Shown here piece after piece: positions 1-8,951 of a stretch of 64,000 nucleotides of DNA. The first letter of the stretch is position 1. Every line of letters starts with the position of its first letter. Source of the stretch: Roseburia sp. (GTDB lineage: Bacteria; Bacillota; Clostridia; Lachnospirales; Lachnospiraceae). Under the pieces are notes generated by a model. It saw only the letters and a list, made by a program, of their open reading frames with translations. It made no database searches and was not told where the DNA came from. The translations under genes and the position numbers were made by a program. The stretch spans positions 98,601 through 162,600 of the forward strand of contig JAMPFV010000001.1 in the NCBI GenBank assembly GCA_023664265.1, written 5' to 3'.

Positions 1-447
1 TGACTCCGGCACAAAACGGTTCGCGATCCTGCCGGAACCGATAATGCCGATTTTCTGTATCTGTCTGTTCTGCTCCCGCAGCATGGTGCTGGAAATATTT
101 TTGGTTCTTTCAAGATAAACTACTTTACAGTAGTCTGACATATAATCAAACAGCCCAACCCAATCCGAACCAACCGTAAATATATCTATATGGTATTTTT
201 GAACGTCACTGATTTTCTGTCCGCCTGTTTCCTCTATAATAATCTCATCTGCAAGCCCCGTCTTCTTAACATTTTCAACCCGCGTCAGTAGGGAATCTAC
301 CACGTTAAGTTTTCCCCGCTCCATATCGTATTTCTCCGTGGTCACGCCGACGATCAGGTAATCCCCCAGAGCCTTTGCACGCTGTAGCAACCGGTAATGG
401 CCTTCATGAAAGAGGTCAAACGTCCCGTATGTGATTACTTTTATCAT
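1..447 (-). CDS. Cytidylyltransferase-like domain fused to a Gfo/Idh/MocA-type oxidoreductase (3' part outside window)
   Basis: The visible 149 codons begin with a TagD-like nucleotidylyltransferase domain: GTFDLFHEGH near residues 8-17 gives the HxGH nucleotide-binding motif, and RTKNISST at 114-121 matches the second signature of glycerol-3-phosphate cytidylyltransferases. The frame then runs without a break into a Rossmann dinucleotide motif (GxxGxGxxA, 134-142), which I read as the start of a Gfo/Idh/MocA-type oxidoreductase. The start is set by an AGGTGA ribosome site about five bases upstream. It lies 16 bp after the CDP-glycerol-transferase-like gene, so the two are probably co-transcribed. 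By family, it would make a CDP-activated polyol or sugar alcohol for a surface polymer. The substrate is not shown and the second domain is only glimpsed. Confidence 0.8.
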   Translation of the reverse strand, partial: MIKVITYGTFDLFHEGHYRLLQRAKALGDYLIVGVTTEKYDMERGKLNVVDSLLTRVENVKKTGLADEIIIEETGGQKISDVQKYHIDIFTVGSDWVGLFDYMSDYCKVVYLERTKNISSTMLREQNRQIQKIGIIGSGRIANRFVPES

Positions 448-463
448 AAATTTCACCTCGGTT

Positions 464-3016
464 TCACGACAACTTCTCCCTCACAAACCGGTGAACCTCC
501 TCACCGCAGGTTCCGTCCGTGTTTGCATTGACTCTGGAAAACGCCCTTATCTGCCGCTCCCTGTCAAACGGATTTCCGGTTATCTCCCCGTCCAAAAGAT
601 TTTTTAAGGAATTAAATGCGCTCTCGTTCAGGCAGTACTGCATACTTTCCGAGCTTTCCATAAATCCGGACTGATGCTCCTTCAGCTCCTCGCAGTCAAA
701 CACAATCTCCGTCTCTTTATATTCCTTCGTGTCAATGTTGATATCGTAAAGCCTTTTCTCCAGCGCATACCAGATTCGGCAGTCCGCCTTCCCTTTCTGC
801 AAAGCCGTGATGACGAAACCGCCCATACCGCCCGCCGCAAAATACCCGTTTCCCCCATGGTTCGTGAATGCAATCGGCGGCTCCCATTTTTCCATCTTTC
901 CGCTCTCTCTGTCCAAGGTCAGGTACATGTTTCCCCATGACGGCGAGATTACAATATGTTCCTCTCCGCTCTCCCTTGAGAATGCAATGTTTCCAAACGG
1001 CCGCTCCTCACATTTCAGCCCATAGGGCGGCCTGACCGACTGAAAGTCCTGCGGCAAATCGCCGTATTCCCGTACCTCACCCGTTTTGGGGTTCCATCGC
1101 GTAAGCACCATGCCGTTTAAGGGCAACAGCCACAGCTCGTCCCCGTCCTGCACAATGCCCTGTGTCCCCAGACCGCAGCTTGAATTACTGCTGAGCATTC
1201 TCGTCTTCAGCGTATCCATATCCATAAATAAGAATTGGTTGTCCTCGGGAGAAGCGAAAATCAATTCATTGCCGTAAATAAGCGTCCCGCCTGCCCGCCA
1301 CTCTCCGTTTACGTTTCTGATGTTAAACTGCCTTATCCCGTCAATATACCGCACCTCTTCCGTTTCCGTGTTGAAGCGGATAAGATACGGATAACGCATC
1401 GGGAGCAGGAATATGTATTTTTCGCCATACCAACAGCCGTAAAACGCCCCCGCCCGGGAAATCTCAAACCGAAACTCAATCTTCCTTATCTTCTTATTCT
1501 CTATGATCAACAGGTTCCCTGCATTGCGCGGAAGTACATATATCTTTCCTTTGATCTCCACCGCCCGCATATAATATCCGCCGCCGGAATATCCCGTCTC
1601 CAGATCCATATGGAATTTATAATGATAATCATTCTTCTCCGAGAACCACAGCTGATCATTCGGAGTAACCTGGTACCTGTCATCGCCCCACATATCGAAC
1701 GCAGGATTGAGCCACTCTCCCCGCCAGTCGTCCGCCTCGGGCAGCGTATCAATATAGTTGTTCAAAATAAACAGCGGCTTCCCCGCCACGCCGAAAAGGG
1801 AGGTGACGCTCGTCGCGGAATCCCCGATATACGCATCGCACAACGCTATGGTCTTCTCAATGTCCGGCGTATCGTCAAAGATACCCAGATCCTCCTCAAT
1901 AAACCGCCGCTTCAACGCCTCATAATACGGACGATACGGCTTCCGCATGGAATCAAAGGTGGACTCCATCAACGGGTGCGGACGCCACAACAGGCAGACA
2001 TCCTCCCTGCCCTTAAAACAGCTGAACACATACTCCATTTTTTTGAGGAACTGCGCAGTATTGCCGAGCATTCCACCAATACTGGTATTATAAAAATATA
2101 CCCTTTTACCCGCCATCTTCTCTTTCCACTCCGCGGGCGGTTCGGGCGGATTCTTGCACATTCGGATTACCCTGTCAAACTTCGGCGACCCCAGCGGCAC
2201 CAGCTTCTCCCGCTGCAGCGCAGGATCGAAGAACCGATAATATTTCTCCGCCTGCGTAATAATATAGTCAGCCTGATAGTAAGCAGGGCATGACATCTGT
2301 CCCTCCGCCATCCCGCCCGTCGTTGAATAATAAGGTATATATACTAACAGTTCTGTATTTTTTTTCAGCTCTGCGGAATAATATCTCGGATCCACGGTCG
2401 TGACAAAATTTACATTATCATATGGATTATGTATATAAATCACATCCGGCTTTCTCTGCTCCAAATCATAGGAATCATAGTGCACTACCGGCACATTCTC
2501 CGGCAGCTCTCCGCCCTCATAGTGATATGCGCCCAAGGTACCGTCACTATTCTTGTCATAATATGGTATCGGTACTACATACGCGTCGCAGTTGGGGTCG
2601 GCCTCCGCCGCCATCCAGACGCTCTCCAGAGAATCCCACATCGATGCTTTATACGGCATGAACACCATCTCCAGCCTGACCTTGATATCATTCCGGATGC
2701 TGTTATGGATTTGAATCAGTGCCTTTCGCAGCTTCTTATACAGGTTGTTCGCGCTGACAGCTTCCCCCGCGCTGAGACCCTCATGGAGCTGATACACAAG
2801 CTCACAGTACCGCTCTAAGAGGGCGATTGTTGAGAAGCCTTCGCCTTCTGTTTTCTCAATCAATTCCCCTAATTGGATCGCGCCCTCCTGGCACTGCGCC
2901 AGCAGATCCGCCGCTATGCTGTTTTTCTGTGCGTCAACCGCATTCTTAATCTCTTCGTGAGCCTGCTCAAGCAGCTTTACAAAAGCCTCTGCCTGCGCCT
3001 TCTGCGCTTTTCTCAT
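464..3016 (-). CDS. CDP-glycerol glycerophosphotransferase-like protein with a C-terminal propeller-like region
   Basis: An 850-residue protein in three parts. Residues 1-110 are helical and coiled-coil-like. Residues of about 115-430 resemble the CDP-glycerol glycerophosphotransferase fold, with WRPHP at 344-348 and a GDSATS segment at about 398-403 followed by a GKPLF strand. Residues of about 490-850 are rich in short beta repeats containing Trp, Gly and Asp, like a beta-propeller. There is no signal peptide or membrane segment. The start follows an AGGTGACAGG ribosome site. Together with the adjacent cytidylyltransferase fusion it suggests assembly of a teichoic-acid-like or polyol-phosphate surface polymer. 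The fold assignment comes from motifs, and the acceptor is unknown. The role of the C-terminal region is my inference. Confidence 0.75.
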   Translation of the reverse strand: MRKAQKAQAEAFVKLLEQAHEEIKNAVDAQKNSIAADLLAQCQEGAIQLGELIEKTEGEGFSTIALLERYCELVYQLHEGLSAGEAVSANNLYKKLRKALIQIHNSIRNDIKVRLEMVFMPYKASMWDSLESVWMAAEADPNCDAYVVPIPYYDKNSDGTLGAYHYEGGELPENVPVVHYDSYDLEQRKPDVIYIHNPYDNVNFVTTVDPRYYSAELKKNTELLVYIPYYSTTGGMAEGQMSCPAYYQADYIITQAEKYYRFFDPALQREKLVPLGSPKFDRVIRMCKNPPEPPAEWKEKMAGKRVYFYNTSIGGMLGNTAQFLKKMEYVFSCFKGREDVCLLWRPHPLMESTFDSMRKPYRPYYEALKRRFIEEDLGIFDDTPDIEKTIALCDAYIGDSATSVTSLFGVAGKPLFILNNYIDTLPEADDWRGEWLNPAFDMWGDDRYQVTPNDQLWFSEKNDYHYKFHMDLETGYSGGGYYMRAVEIKGKIYVLPRNAGNLLIIENKKIRKIEFRFEISRAGAFYGCWYGEKYIFLLPMRYPYLIRFNTETEEVRYIDGIRQFNIRNVNGEWRAGGTLIYGNELIFASPEDNQFLFMDMDTLKTRMLSSNSSCGLGTQGIVQDGDELWLLPLNGMVLTRWNPKTGEVREYGDLPQDFQSVRPPYGLKCEERPFGNIAFSRESGEEHIVISPSWGNMYLTLDRESGKMEKWEPPIAFTNHGGNGYFAAGGMGGFVITALQKGKADCRIWYALEKRLYDINIDTKEYKETEIVFDCEELKEHQSGFMESSESMQYCLNESAFNSLKNLLDGEITGNPFDRERQIRAFSRVNANTDGTCGEEVHRFVREKLS

Positions 3017-3147
3017 ATCCTGTCACCTACTATATTATCGTCATAAAAGCCATGGGACTTTACCCTTTCCGCCGGCAATCCATATCCAAGTTCTTCCATG
3101 CCCATACACTGAAAAAGACAACCGACTCAACAGTTGTCCCATCCGGA

Positions 3148-3220
3148 AGCGATAGACGGGGCTCGAACCCGCGGTCTCGACCTTGGCAAGGTCGCGCGTT
3201 ACCAACTACGCCACTATCGC
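3148..3220 (-). tRNA. tRNA-Gly (GCC)
   Basis: The minus strand folds as a complete 73-nt cloverleaf: acceptor stem GCGATAG/CTATCGC, a D arm with GTTGG, anticodon stem CGACC/GGTCG around loop TTGCCAA (anticodon GCC), a T arm with TTCGAGC, and discriminator U. CCA is not encoded. A consensus promoter lies directly upstream. Confidence 0.96.
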
Positions 3221-3247
3221 AAGCAATACATATCACAAGCAAGATAT

Positions 3248-3276
3248 ATATTACTACACTTTCACCATGATGTCAA
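3248..3276 (-). promoter_or_regulatory. Sigma-A promoter of tRNA-Gly
   Basis: Minus strand: TTGACA, a 17-bp spacer, then TAATAT. The -10 box ends 27 bp before the tRNA. Confidence 0.75.
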
Positions 3277-3278
3277 CA

Positions 3279-3340
3279 ACTTTTATTCCGCCACAATCTC
3301 TGACTTTTATTCCGACTTTTATTCCGCCACAATCTCTGAC
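3279..3340. repeat. Tandem duplication over a stop codon
   Basis: A 26-bp sequence at 3279-3304 is repeated exactly at 3315-3340 (period 36). The inner copy encodes the last residues (SEIVAE) and stop of the GH3-like gene; the outer copy repeats those codons in the 3' untranslated region. Extra TTTTATTCC units fill the gap. This looks like a local slippage duplication. Confidence 0.85.
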
Positions 3341-4614
3341 GCGTTCGCCAACACATATTTATACTTCAGGCGGTAAATGCGGCGCAGCGACTCCTGAATA
3401 CGCTCCTGCGTAATGGTACCGTCCTGCACGGCCTGCAAAACGCCCTCATAGGCCTCCTGATAGTCCTCCGGCTCCAAGAGAATGTCCGCACCCGCGTTGA
3501 TTGCCATAACCGCGGCCTCCGCAGAGCCGTAACGCCCGGTAATCGCACTGTCATTGAGCCAATCGGTAATGACCACGCCCTGAAAGCCCATCGTGTTGCG
3601 CAGCACATCCGTTATCATTGTCGCGGACAGAGAGCTCGGTATATCCGCGCCGGTCGCCCCCTGCGCGCTGACATGCGATACCATGATACAGTCCACGCCG
3701 CTCTGAATCGCCGCGTTATATATGATAAATTCACTGTTGCTCAGCTCCTCCATGGACTTCGCCTCAGCGCCCGTCCCGGGGAACTTCTGCAATACCGCAC
3801 TGACATCCGCGTCCTGCATCGCCTGTACCGCCGCGCTGACCAAGGGCGCCACCGTCGCCGCATCTGAGCCGAACACCCGGGAGCGGAGCGCCGCGTCCCC
3901 ATCCTCCGGGACAACCTCCGCCACCGGGGCGAGATTCATGTTGATGCCATAGCCCGCCAGCTTCCCCGCAATCCCCGCATAGGTCTCCTGCACCTCCGCG
4001 GCATCGGTAAGCGCCTCCGCCTCCGCCGTCGCCTCTATGCCAAAGTCCGTACTCTTTCCACACTCTCTGGACACAGCCAGAAACAGGGGATAGCCCGCAT
4101 ACGCGTTTGTGTTGGCCAGCATCGTCCGGAACTGCTCTTCTGATATGAAATTTTTCCTCGCATAGATAAGACCGCCCACCGGATGCGTCTGAATCGCCGT
4201 CTCTGTCCCCGCGCCTGCCTGTACAGCCGTCTGCACGCCCGTAATCGCCTCCGGAGAAACCATGAACATCCCGGCCACCATCTGCTCCAGTGTCATATTC
4301 TGCAGGTATCCCTCCACAAGCTCATCCAACGGGTCCAGCGCACTCGGCTCCGGTTCAGGCTCGGAATAAGGCTCGCTCGGCTCCTCTTGGAGGGCGTCGC
4401 TCCCCGGTTCATTCTCCGCATCGGACTCCGCCTCCGCCATCGCGTCGCTCACCTTCCGGTTATAATCCTCCAGATACCCCACAACCTTCTTCACGCCAAA
4501 GTATCCGCCGGTTATCACCAGTATCGCAAACACGGCAAGCACCAGATACGCCAGAATCTGATTCCGGATGCGCCTGCGCCGTCTTTTCTCTCTACTCGTC
4601 AGTTCTTCTCTCAT
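3319..4614 (-). CDS. Membrane-anchored glycoside hydrolase family 3-like protein (divergent NagZ-like)
   Basis: A 431-residue protein: a basic N-terminus, one membrane segment (about 20-45), an acidic Pro/Glu/Ser linker (about 58-95), then an extracellular GH3 N-terminal-type TIM-barrel domain. KFPGTG at 277-282 corresponds to the KHFPGHG signature and VVITDW at 347-352 to the nucleophile strand (candidate Asp351). The His residues of the usual KHFPGHGxTxxDSH segment, part of the acid/base dyad in NagZ-type enzymes, are absent. It may be an altered hydrolase or a non-catalytic wall-binding protein. It follows glyA by about 40 bp, and no strong ribosome site is visible. Family is fairly sure; activity is not. 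Confidence 0.75.
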   Translation of the reverse strand: MREELTSREKRRRRRIRNQILAYLVLAVFAILVITGGYFGVKKVVGYLEDYNRKVSDAMAEAESDAENEPGSDALQEEPSEPYSEPEPEPSALDPLDELVEGYLQNMTLEQMVAGMFMVSPEAITGVQTAVQAGAGTETAIQTHPVGGLIYARKNFISEEQFRTMLANTNAYAGYPLFLAVSRECGKSTDFGIEATAEAEALTDAAEVQETYAGIAGKLAGYGINMNLAPVAEVVPEDGDAALRSRVFGSDAATVAPLVSAAVQAMQDADVSAVLQKFPGTGAEAKSMEELSNSEFIIYNAAIQSGVDCIMVSHVSAQGATGADIPSSLSATMITDVLRNTMGFQGVVITDWLNDSAITGRYGSAEAAVMAINAGADILLEPEDYQEAYEGVLQAVQDGTITQERIQESLRRIYRLKYKYVLANASEIVAE

Positions 4615-4653
4615 AATAATTTTATACTATTCCATTTCATCAAAGGTGTCACA

Positions 4654-5892
4654 TTATATCAACGGGTATTTCTCCGTGAGCGCCTGCACCATTGTACGAG
4701 CCTTCGCTACGCCGTTCTCCTGCTCCTTAATGACAATCGCAATCGCCTCCGCAATCCTATCCATATCCTCCTCCTTCATGCCGCGGCTCGTGACCGCAGG
4801 CGTGCCAAGGCGGATACCGCTCGTGACGAACGGGGACTTGGGATCATTGGGAATCGTATTCTTGTTGCAGGTAATGTGCGCTTCATCCATAAGCTTCTCT
4901 ACCGCCTTGCCGGTCAGGTCATATGTAGTGAGGTCAACCAGCATCAGATGGTTATCCGTGCCGCCGGACACAATCTTAATGTCCCTGCCGATAAGCCCCT
5001 TGCAGAGCGCCTGCGCGTTCCTGATAATCTGCTGCTGGTATGCCTTAAAGTCCTCCCCAAGCGCCTCTTGGAAGCATACGGCTTTCGCCGCGATCACATG
5101 CATCAGCGGGCCGCCCTGAATGCCGGGGAAAATCGCCTTGTTAAAGTTATATTTCTCCGCCGCCTCCTTATTTGCAAGGATAAGGCCGCCTCTGGGCCCG
5201 CGCAGCGTCTTATGCGTTGTCGTCGTCACCACATCCGCGTACGGCATCGGGCTTGGATGCAGCCCTGCTGCCACCAGTCCCGCGATATGCGCCATATCGA
5301 CCATAAGCACCGCGCCGACCTCGTCACACACCTCCCGGAAGCGCTTAAAGTCAATGGTTCTCGCGTAGGCGCTGGCGCCCGCGATAATCATCTTGGGCTT
5401 GCACGAAAGCGCCGTCTCCCGCATCTTCTCATAGTCAAGAAAGCCGTTGTCATCCACGCCGTAAGGCACAACATGGAAATATTTACCGGACATGTTTACC
5501 GGTGAACCGTGGGTAAGATGACCGCCGTGGTCAAGATTCATGCCCATAATCGTGTCGCCCGGCTGCAAAACGGCAAACTGCACCGCCATATTCGCCTGCG
5601 CGCCGGAATGCGGCTGTACATTCGCGTAATCACACCCGAACAGCTCTTTCGCGCGCTCGATGGCGAGGTTTTCCACCACGTCCACGCACTCACAGCCGCC
5701 GTAATAACGCTTTCCGGGATACCCCTCCGCATATTTATTAGTGAGAGGGCTTCCCATCGCCGCCATAACCGCCTTGCTCACCCAGTTCTCGGAGGCAATC
5801 AGCTCAATATGGCTGTTCTGCCGCTCCTGCTCCTTCACAATCGCATCCGCTATCTGCGGATCTGCCGCTCTCACTTCATCCAATGAATACAT
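4654..5892 (-). CDS. glyA: Serine hydroxymethyltransferase
   Basis: A 412-residue PLP enzyme of the usual length. It converts serine and tetrahydrofolate to glycine and 5,10-methylene-tetrahydrofolate in cytoplasmic one-carbon metabolism. The PLP-lysine segment [14 protein letters not shown] and the folate/PLP segments ([17 protein letters not shown]) are intact over the full length. The start follows GGGAGG about ten bases upstream. It has its own consensus promoter, which overlaps the end of the upstream glycosyltransferase gene. No terminator is seen before the GH3-like gene downstream, so the two may share a transcript. Confidence 0.97.
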   Translation of the reverse strand: MYSLDEVRAADPQIADAIVKEQERQNSHIELIASENWVSKAVMAAMGSPLTNKYAEGYPGKRYYGGCECVDVVENLAIERAKELFGCDYANVQPHSGAQANMAVQFAVLQPGDTIMGMNLDHGGHLTHGSPVNMSGKYFHVVPYGVDDNGFLDYEKMRETALSCKPKMIIAGASAYARTIDFKRFREVCDEVGAVLMVDMAHIAGLVAAGLHPSPMPYADVVTTTTHKTLRGPRGGLILANKEAAEKYNFNKAIFPGIQGGPLMHVIAAKAVCFQEALGEDFKAYQQQIIRNAQALCKGLIGRDIKIVSGGTDNHLMLVDLTTYDLTGKAVEKLMDEAHITCNKNTIPNDPKSPFVTSGIRLGTPAVTSRGMKEEDMDRIAEAIAIVIKEQENGVAKARTMVQALTEKYPLI

Positions 5893-5977
5893 ATGTCCAT
5901 CCTACCTCCCAATCCCATTTGCCGTCATAATCTGTTTTATAAAAACGCTGATTATGGCAATTAATCAGTGCTTCCTT

Positions 5978-6006
5978 AGTATAACCGTTTTTGGCTTATC
6001 TGTCAA
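5978..6006 (-). promoter_or_regulatory. glyA promoter
   Basis: Minus strand TTGACA, 17-bp spacer, TATACT. The -35 box overlaps the stop codon of the upstream glycosyltransferase gene. About 85 nt of leader separates it from glyA. Confidence 0.75.
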
Positions 6007-7028
6007 TTAAAGTGGAAAATGCGCTGGCAGATGCGGTAACCGTCAACCGTAATCCTCCTCCCGAGCTTTCCGGGAAGATTCATCGCGTTCCCCAGCAGTC
6101 CCATCCGCATACGCGCCCACAGCATCCTGTCCTTCTCGCGAATATACTTCCACAGCTCCTTTTTCTTCTCGAGATTCTCCTCAAGTCCGGAGCGAATCAG
6201 CAGCACCGAGGAAACCGTGGTAATAATATCCAGATAGTTGCGCATATAGTTGCGCACCTTCCCGTTGGCGTGGATGCGCGGCATCTCTTCTATATAATAG
6301 TCAATCATCAGCTTATTCACCTTAATCTGCTGGTCAATGCGGCTGATCATAACCTGCTCGTTGACCGACTGATCCTCCCGCCCGATATAATAGCGGTAGA
6401 AATTGACGTCCAGATAATACATTGTCCGGACATACGGCAGCGGATTGAACACGAAAATATTGTCCACATAGAAGGTATGCTCCGGCAGCTTCAGCCCGCA
6501 TTCATGCAGCAGCTTTGTCCTGTAAATAACGGAGTGCATCAGGATATACTGCGCCACGCGGAAATGCCGCACATCTCTCCAGGTGAAAATCCGATTCTGC
6601 GGCAGGGCGTGATGGTATTTCATCACCTTCTTGCGCTTTTCCCCCGCCTTCTCATAGACGAAATTGCTGATCAACATGTCAACGGACTTCCCGTCCTTGA
6701 GCAAATCCCGCAGAAGTCCCAATATCTGCATATAAGGACCTTGACTTACCCAGTCATCGCTGTCCACAACCTTAAAATACAGCCCCGTCGCGTACTTTAT
6801 TCCGGTATTCACTGCGGCGCCGTGCCCGCCGTTCTCCTGATTGATTACCTTGATAATACTCGGGAACCGCTCCCGATATTCCTCCGCAATATCCGCGGTA
6901 TTGTCGCTCGAACCGTCGTTTACAATAAGGATTTCCACATCCTCCCCTCCCGAAAGCAGGGAGTCGATGCACTTTCTCATATATTCCGATGAATTATAGC
7001 AGGGAATCGCTATCGTCAAAAGCTTCAT
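6003..7028 (-). CDS. Family 2 glycosyltransferase
   Basis: A 341-residue GT-A fold protein. The N-terminus LLTIAIPCYNSSEYMRKCIDS and the VNDGSSDNTA nucleotide-binding strand are typical of family 2, and VVDSDDW supplies the DxD metal site near residues 88-94. The C-terminal half is helical and basic, with no clear membrane span, so it probably works at the inner membrane face on a lipid-linked or cell-wall acceptor. I chose the ATG after GGAGGAAACC; an ATG four codons earlier overlaps that ribosome site. Donor and acceptor cannot be read from sequence. The nearby surface-polymer genes suggest capsule or teichoic-acid-like glycosylation. Confidence 0.88.
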   Translation of the reverse strand: MKLLTIAIPCYNSSEYMRKCIDSLLSGGEDVEILIVNDGSSDNTADIAEEYRERFPSIIKVINQENGGHGAAVNTGIKYATGLYFKVVDSDDWVSQGPYMQILGLLRDLLKDGKSVDMLISNFVYEKAGEKRKKVMKYHHALPQNRIFTWRDVRHFRVAQYILMHSVIYRTKLLHECGLKLPEHTFYVDNIFVFNPLPYVRTMYYLDVNFYRYYIGREDQSVNEQVMISRIDQQIKVNKLMIDYYIEEMPRIHANGKVRNYMRNYLDIITTVSSVLLIRSGLEENLEKKKELWKYIREKDRMLWARMRMGLLGNAMNLPGKLGRRITVDGYRICQRIFHFN

Positions 7029-7070
7029 GGTTTCCTCCATCCCGGATATAAATATTGATGTCCGTCTGCC

Positions 7071-7634
7071 CTATCTGAGCCGGTTGCACTCGAAGCGCTC
7101 CATCGTCAGCAGGCAGTTCTTAATCTCATTATAGCGTTGCTCTATATCGCCCTCTTTTACTTCCGTATCCAGACTCACCGCCATCGTGTCAATCATCTCG
7201 TCCGTGATCCGCGGGTGCAGCATACTCAAAATCTCCAGCTTGCGCTCATAGCTGTCCGCGTCCAGAAACGCCATCAGCTCCGGCGCAAGGCCGCTCGTCT
7301 CCTCCTGCGGTTCCACCGTTTCCGGCCCACTCACCGCCTTTGCCTCACGGCGCTCTACAGATGTCTGCGCGGGCTCCGGCCCACTCAATTCCTCCGCCTC
7401 CCTGATTCGAAGCCGCTCAAAGCGGTATTTCTGCGTCTCATTCGGATATTTCCTCGTGTCCACCCTGCTCATAAACATCTCAAGAGGGCGCACATACACC
7501 TCATACGGCGCGTACAACTGCTGGTACACCACCATTTTCTCATTCGTCTCGGAATTGCGCGCCAGCGTGATAATCTGGTAGCAGTTCCCCTTAAAATGCC
7601 TGTATATCTCCTGCGGCCTTGGATAGTCCCTCAT
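7071..7634 (-). CDS. DUF1653 domain protein
   Basis: About 187 residues. The first 75 match the DUF1653 type: PRPQEIYRHFKGNCYQII, then MVVYQQLYAPYEVYVRPLEMF, a small beta-barrel domain of unknown function common in bacteria. Residues of about 90-125 are a low-complexity Glu/Pro/Ser linker, and the rest is helical. The start is the second in-frame ATG, six bases after GGAGG; the first ATG abuts the ribosome site. It lies 42 bp upstream of the glycosyltransferase gene on the same strand and may share its transcript. No function is known. Confidence 0.78.
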   Translation of the reverse strand: MRDYPRPQEIYRHFKGNCYQIITLARNSETNEKMVVYQQLYAPYEVYVRPLEMFMSRVDTRKYPNETQKYRFERLRIREAEELSGPEPAQTSVERREAKAVSGPETVEPQEETSGLAPELMAFLDADSYERKLEILSMLHPRITDEMIDTMAVSLDTEVKEGDIEQRYNEIKNCLLTMERFECNRLR

Positions 7635-7731
7635 TTTCATCCTCCATTCCTGTGTCCCTGTTAGCCATTATACCCCATTTCCGGGAATTTGTCATTTTCG
7701 CACGGCAAATATGCAAAAATTCCCGGATGCT

Positions 7732-8799
7732 CTACTCCCTTTTTGTGAACTTTGCGCTCATCAGCTCCGGCTCCTGCGCGTAGGCCACCGCCGTCTGTCG
7801 GGTGATGCGGTTCTCGCGGACCAGCCCCAGCAGCGACTCATCCATGGTAATCATTCCGGATTTCCGTCCCGCCTGAATGACGCCGGCAAGCAGCGCGGGC
7901 TTCCCCTCACGTATCACCTTCCGCACAGCCGCGTTTGCGTACATAATCTCGAGCGCGGCAATGCGCTCCTTCCCGTCCGCCGCGGGGACGAGCTGCTGTG
8001 AAATAACCGCCGCCAGCACATTCGCAAGCTGCATCCGCAGTGGATGCTGCTGATAGGGCAGAACCATCTCTATCATCCGCTCCACGGTGTTGGCCGCGCC
8101 GACCGTCTCAAGCGCAGACAGCACAAGCCGTCCCGCCTCCGCGGCCTCCACCGCGGCGTCAAGCGTCTCGATATCGCGCAGCGCGTCGATAAGGAGCACG
8201 TCAGGGTTCTCGTGGCGCGCCGCCTTTAGCGCGCTCTGATAGGATATCGAATCCACGCCGATCTCACGCTGCGTCACGACCGACTGCTTATGCTGGTGGA
8301 AATACTCAATCGGCTCCTCCAGCGTCAGGATATGCGCCTCCCTGTCACTGTTGATTCGGTCTATCATCGCCGCAAGCGTGGCAGACTTGCCGCTTCCGGC
8401 AGGTCCCGTCACCAGTATCAGGCCGCTTCTCCTCCCGCACAGCCGCGCGATAATCTCCGGCATTCCAAGCTGCTCCAAGGACGGCACAGCCGCGTCCACA
8501 AGGCGGAAGGCCAGCGCAATCGAGCCCTTCTGCTTGTAGACGTTGGCACGGCCGCGACCGCCGCCAAGGATTTCCAGCGAGAACTCAACCTCCCCGTGCT
8601 CCTCGAAATACTGCTTCTGCTTGTCGTTCATTATGTGAATCGCCATTTCCATCGTATCCGCAGGCTGCATCCGCTCGCCCCGCATAGTGCGCAAATCCCC
8701 GTTTATCCGCATTTTGGGCGGTATTCCGACTGCAATAAGGACGTCCGACGCCCTTTCCTTTTTTGCCGCCGCCAAAATCTCTCCTACCGACTGTGCCAT
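7732..8799 (-). CDS. PilT-like ATPase, solitary and with altered active site
   Basis: A 355-residue member of the PilT/PilU secretion-ATPase family: an N-terminal PAS-like domain (SDVLIAVGIPPKMRINGDL), Walker A GPAGSGKSAT near residues 128-137, an Asp-box-like TLEEPIEYFH, then PDVLLIDALRD where PilT proteins have GEMRD, and LSALETV where they have the LHT His box. Thus the catalytic Glu of Walker B and the His-box histidine are both replaced. No pilin, prepilin peptidase or other type IV pilus gene is in the window. It may bind nucleotide without acting as a retraction motor, or serve a distant pilus locus. Family sure, function open. Confidence 0.85.
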   Translation of the reverse strand: MAQSVGEILAAAKKERASDVLIAVGIPPKMRINGDLRTMRGERMQPADTMEMAIHIMNDKQKQYFEEHGEVEFSLEILGGGRGRANVYKQKGSIALAFRLVDAAVPSLEQLGMPEIIARLCGRRSGLILVTGPAGSGKSATLAAMIDRINSDREAHILTLEEPIEYFHQHKQSVVTQREIGVDSISYQSALKAARHENPDVLLIDALRDIETLDAAVEAAEAGRLVLSALETVGAANTVERMIEMVLPYQQHPLRMQLANVLAAVISQQLVPAADGKERIAALEIMYANAAVRKVIREGKPALLAGVIQAGRKSGMITMDESLLGLVRENRITRQTAVAYAQEPELMSAKFTKRE

Positions 8800-8893
8800 C
8801 CCTGTTCCACCTTCTCCTCGCTTTGTTTATATGTTCAATTCTATCATGCCCGCCACCGTTAGGCAATTCCATAATTGACGAAATTCTGACGCC

Positions 8894-8931
8894 AAACGGG
8901 AAGCGCAGCCTGTTTCCTGCACTTCCCGTTT
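8894..8931 (-). terminator. Hairpin after htpG
   Basis: 10-bp arms AAACGGGAAG/CTTCCCGTTT with a further GCAG/CTGC pairing inside, 20 bp past the htpG stop. The U tract is weak. Confidence 0.65.
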
Positions 8932-8951
8932 GATTTTCGCCTTATAAAGCC

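Noticed and set aside
4183-5505. 440-codon plus-strand frame across the GH3-like gene and glyA
   Set aside because: Runs antisense through two genes and an intergenic gap. No homology signal.
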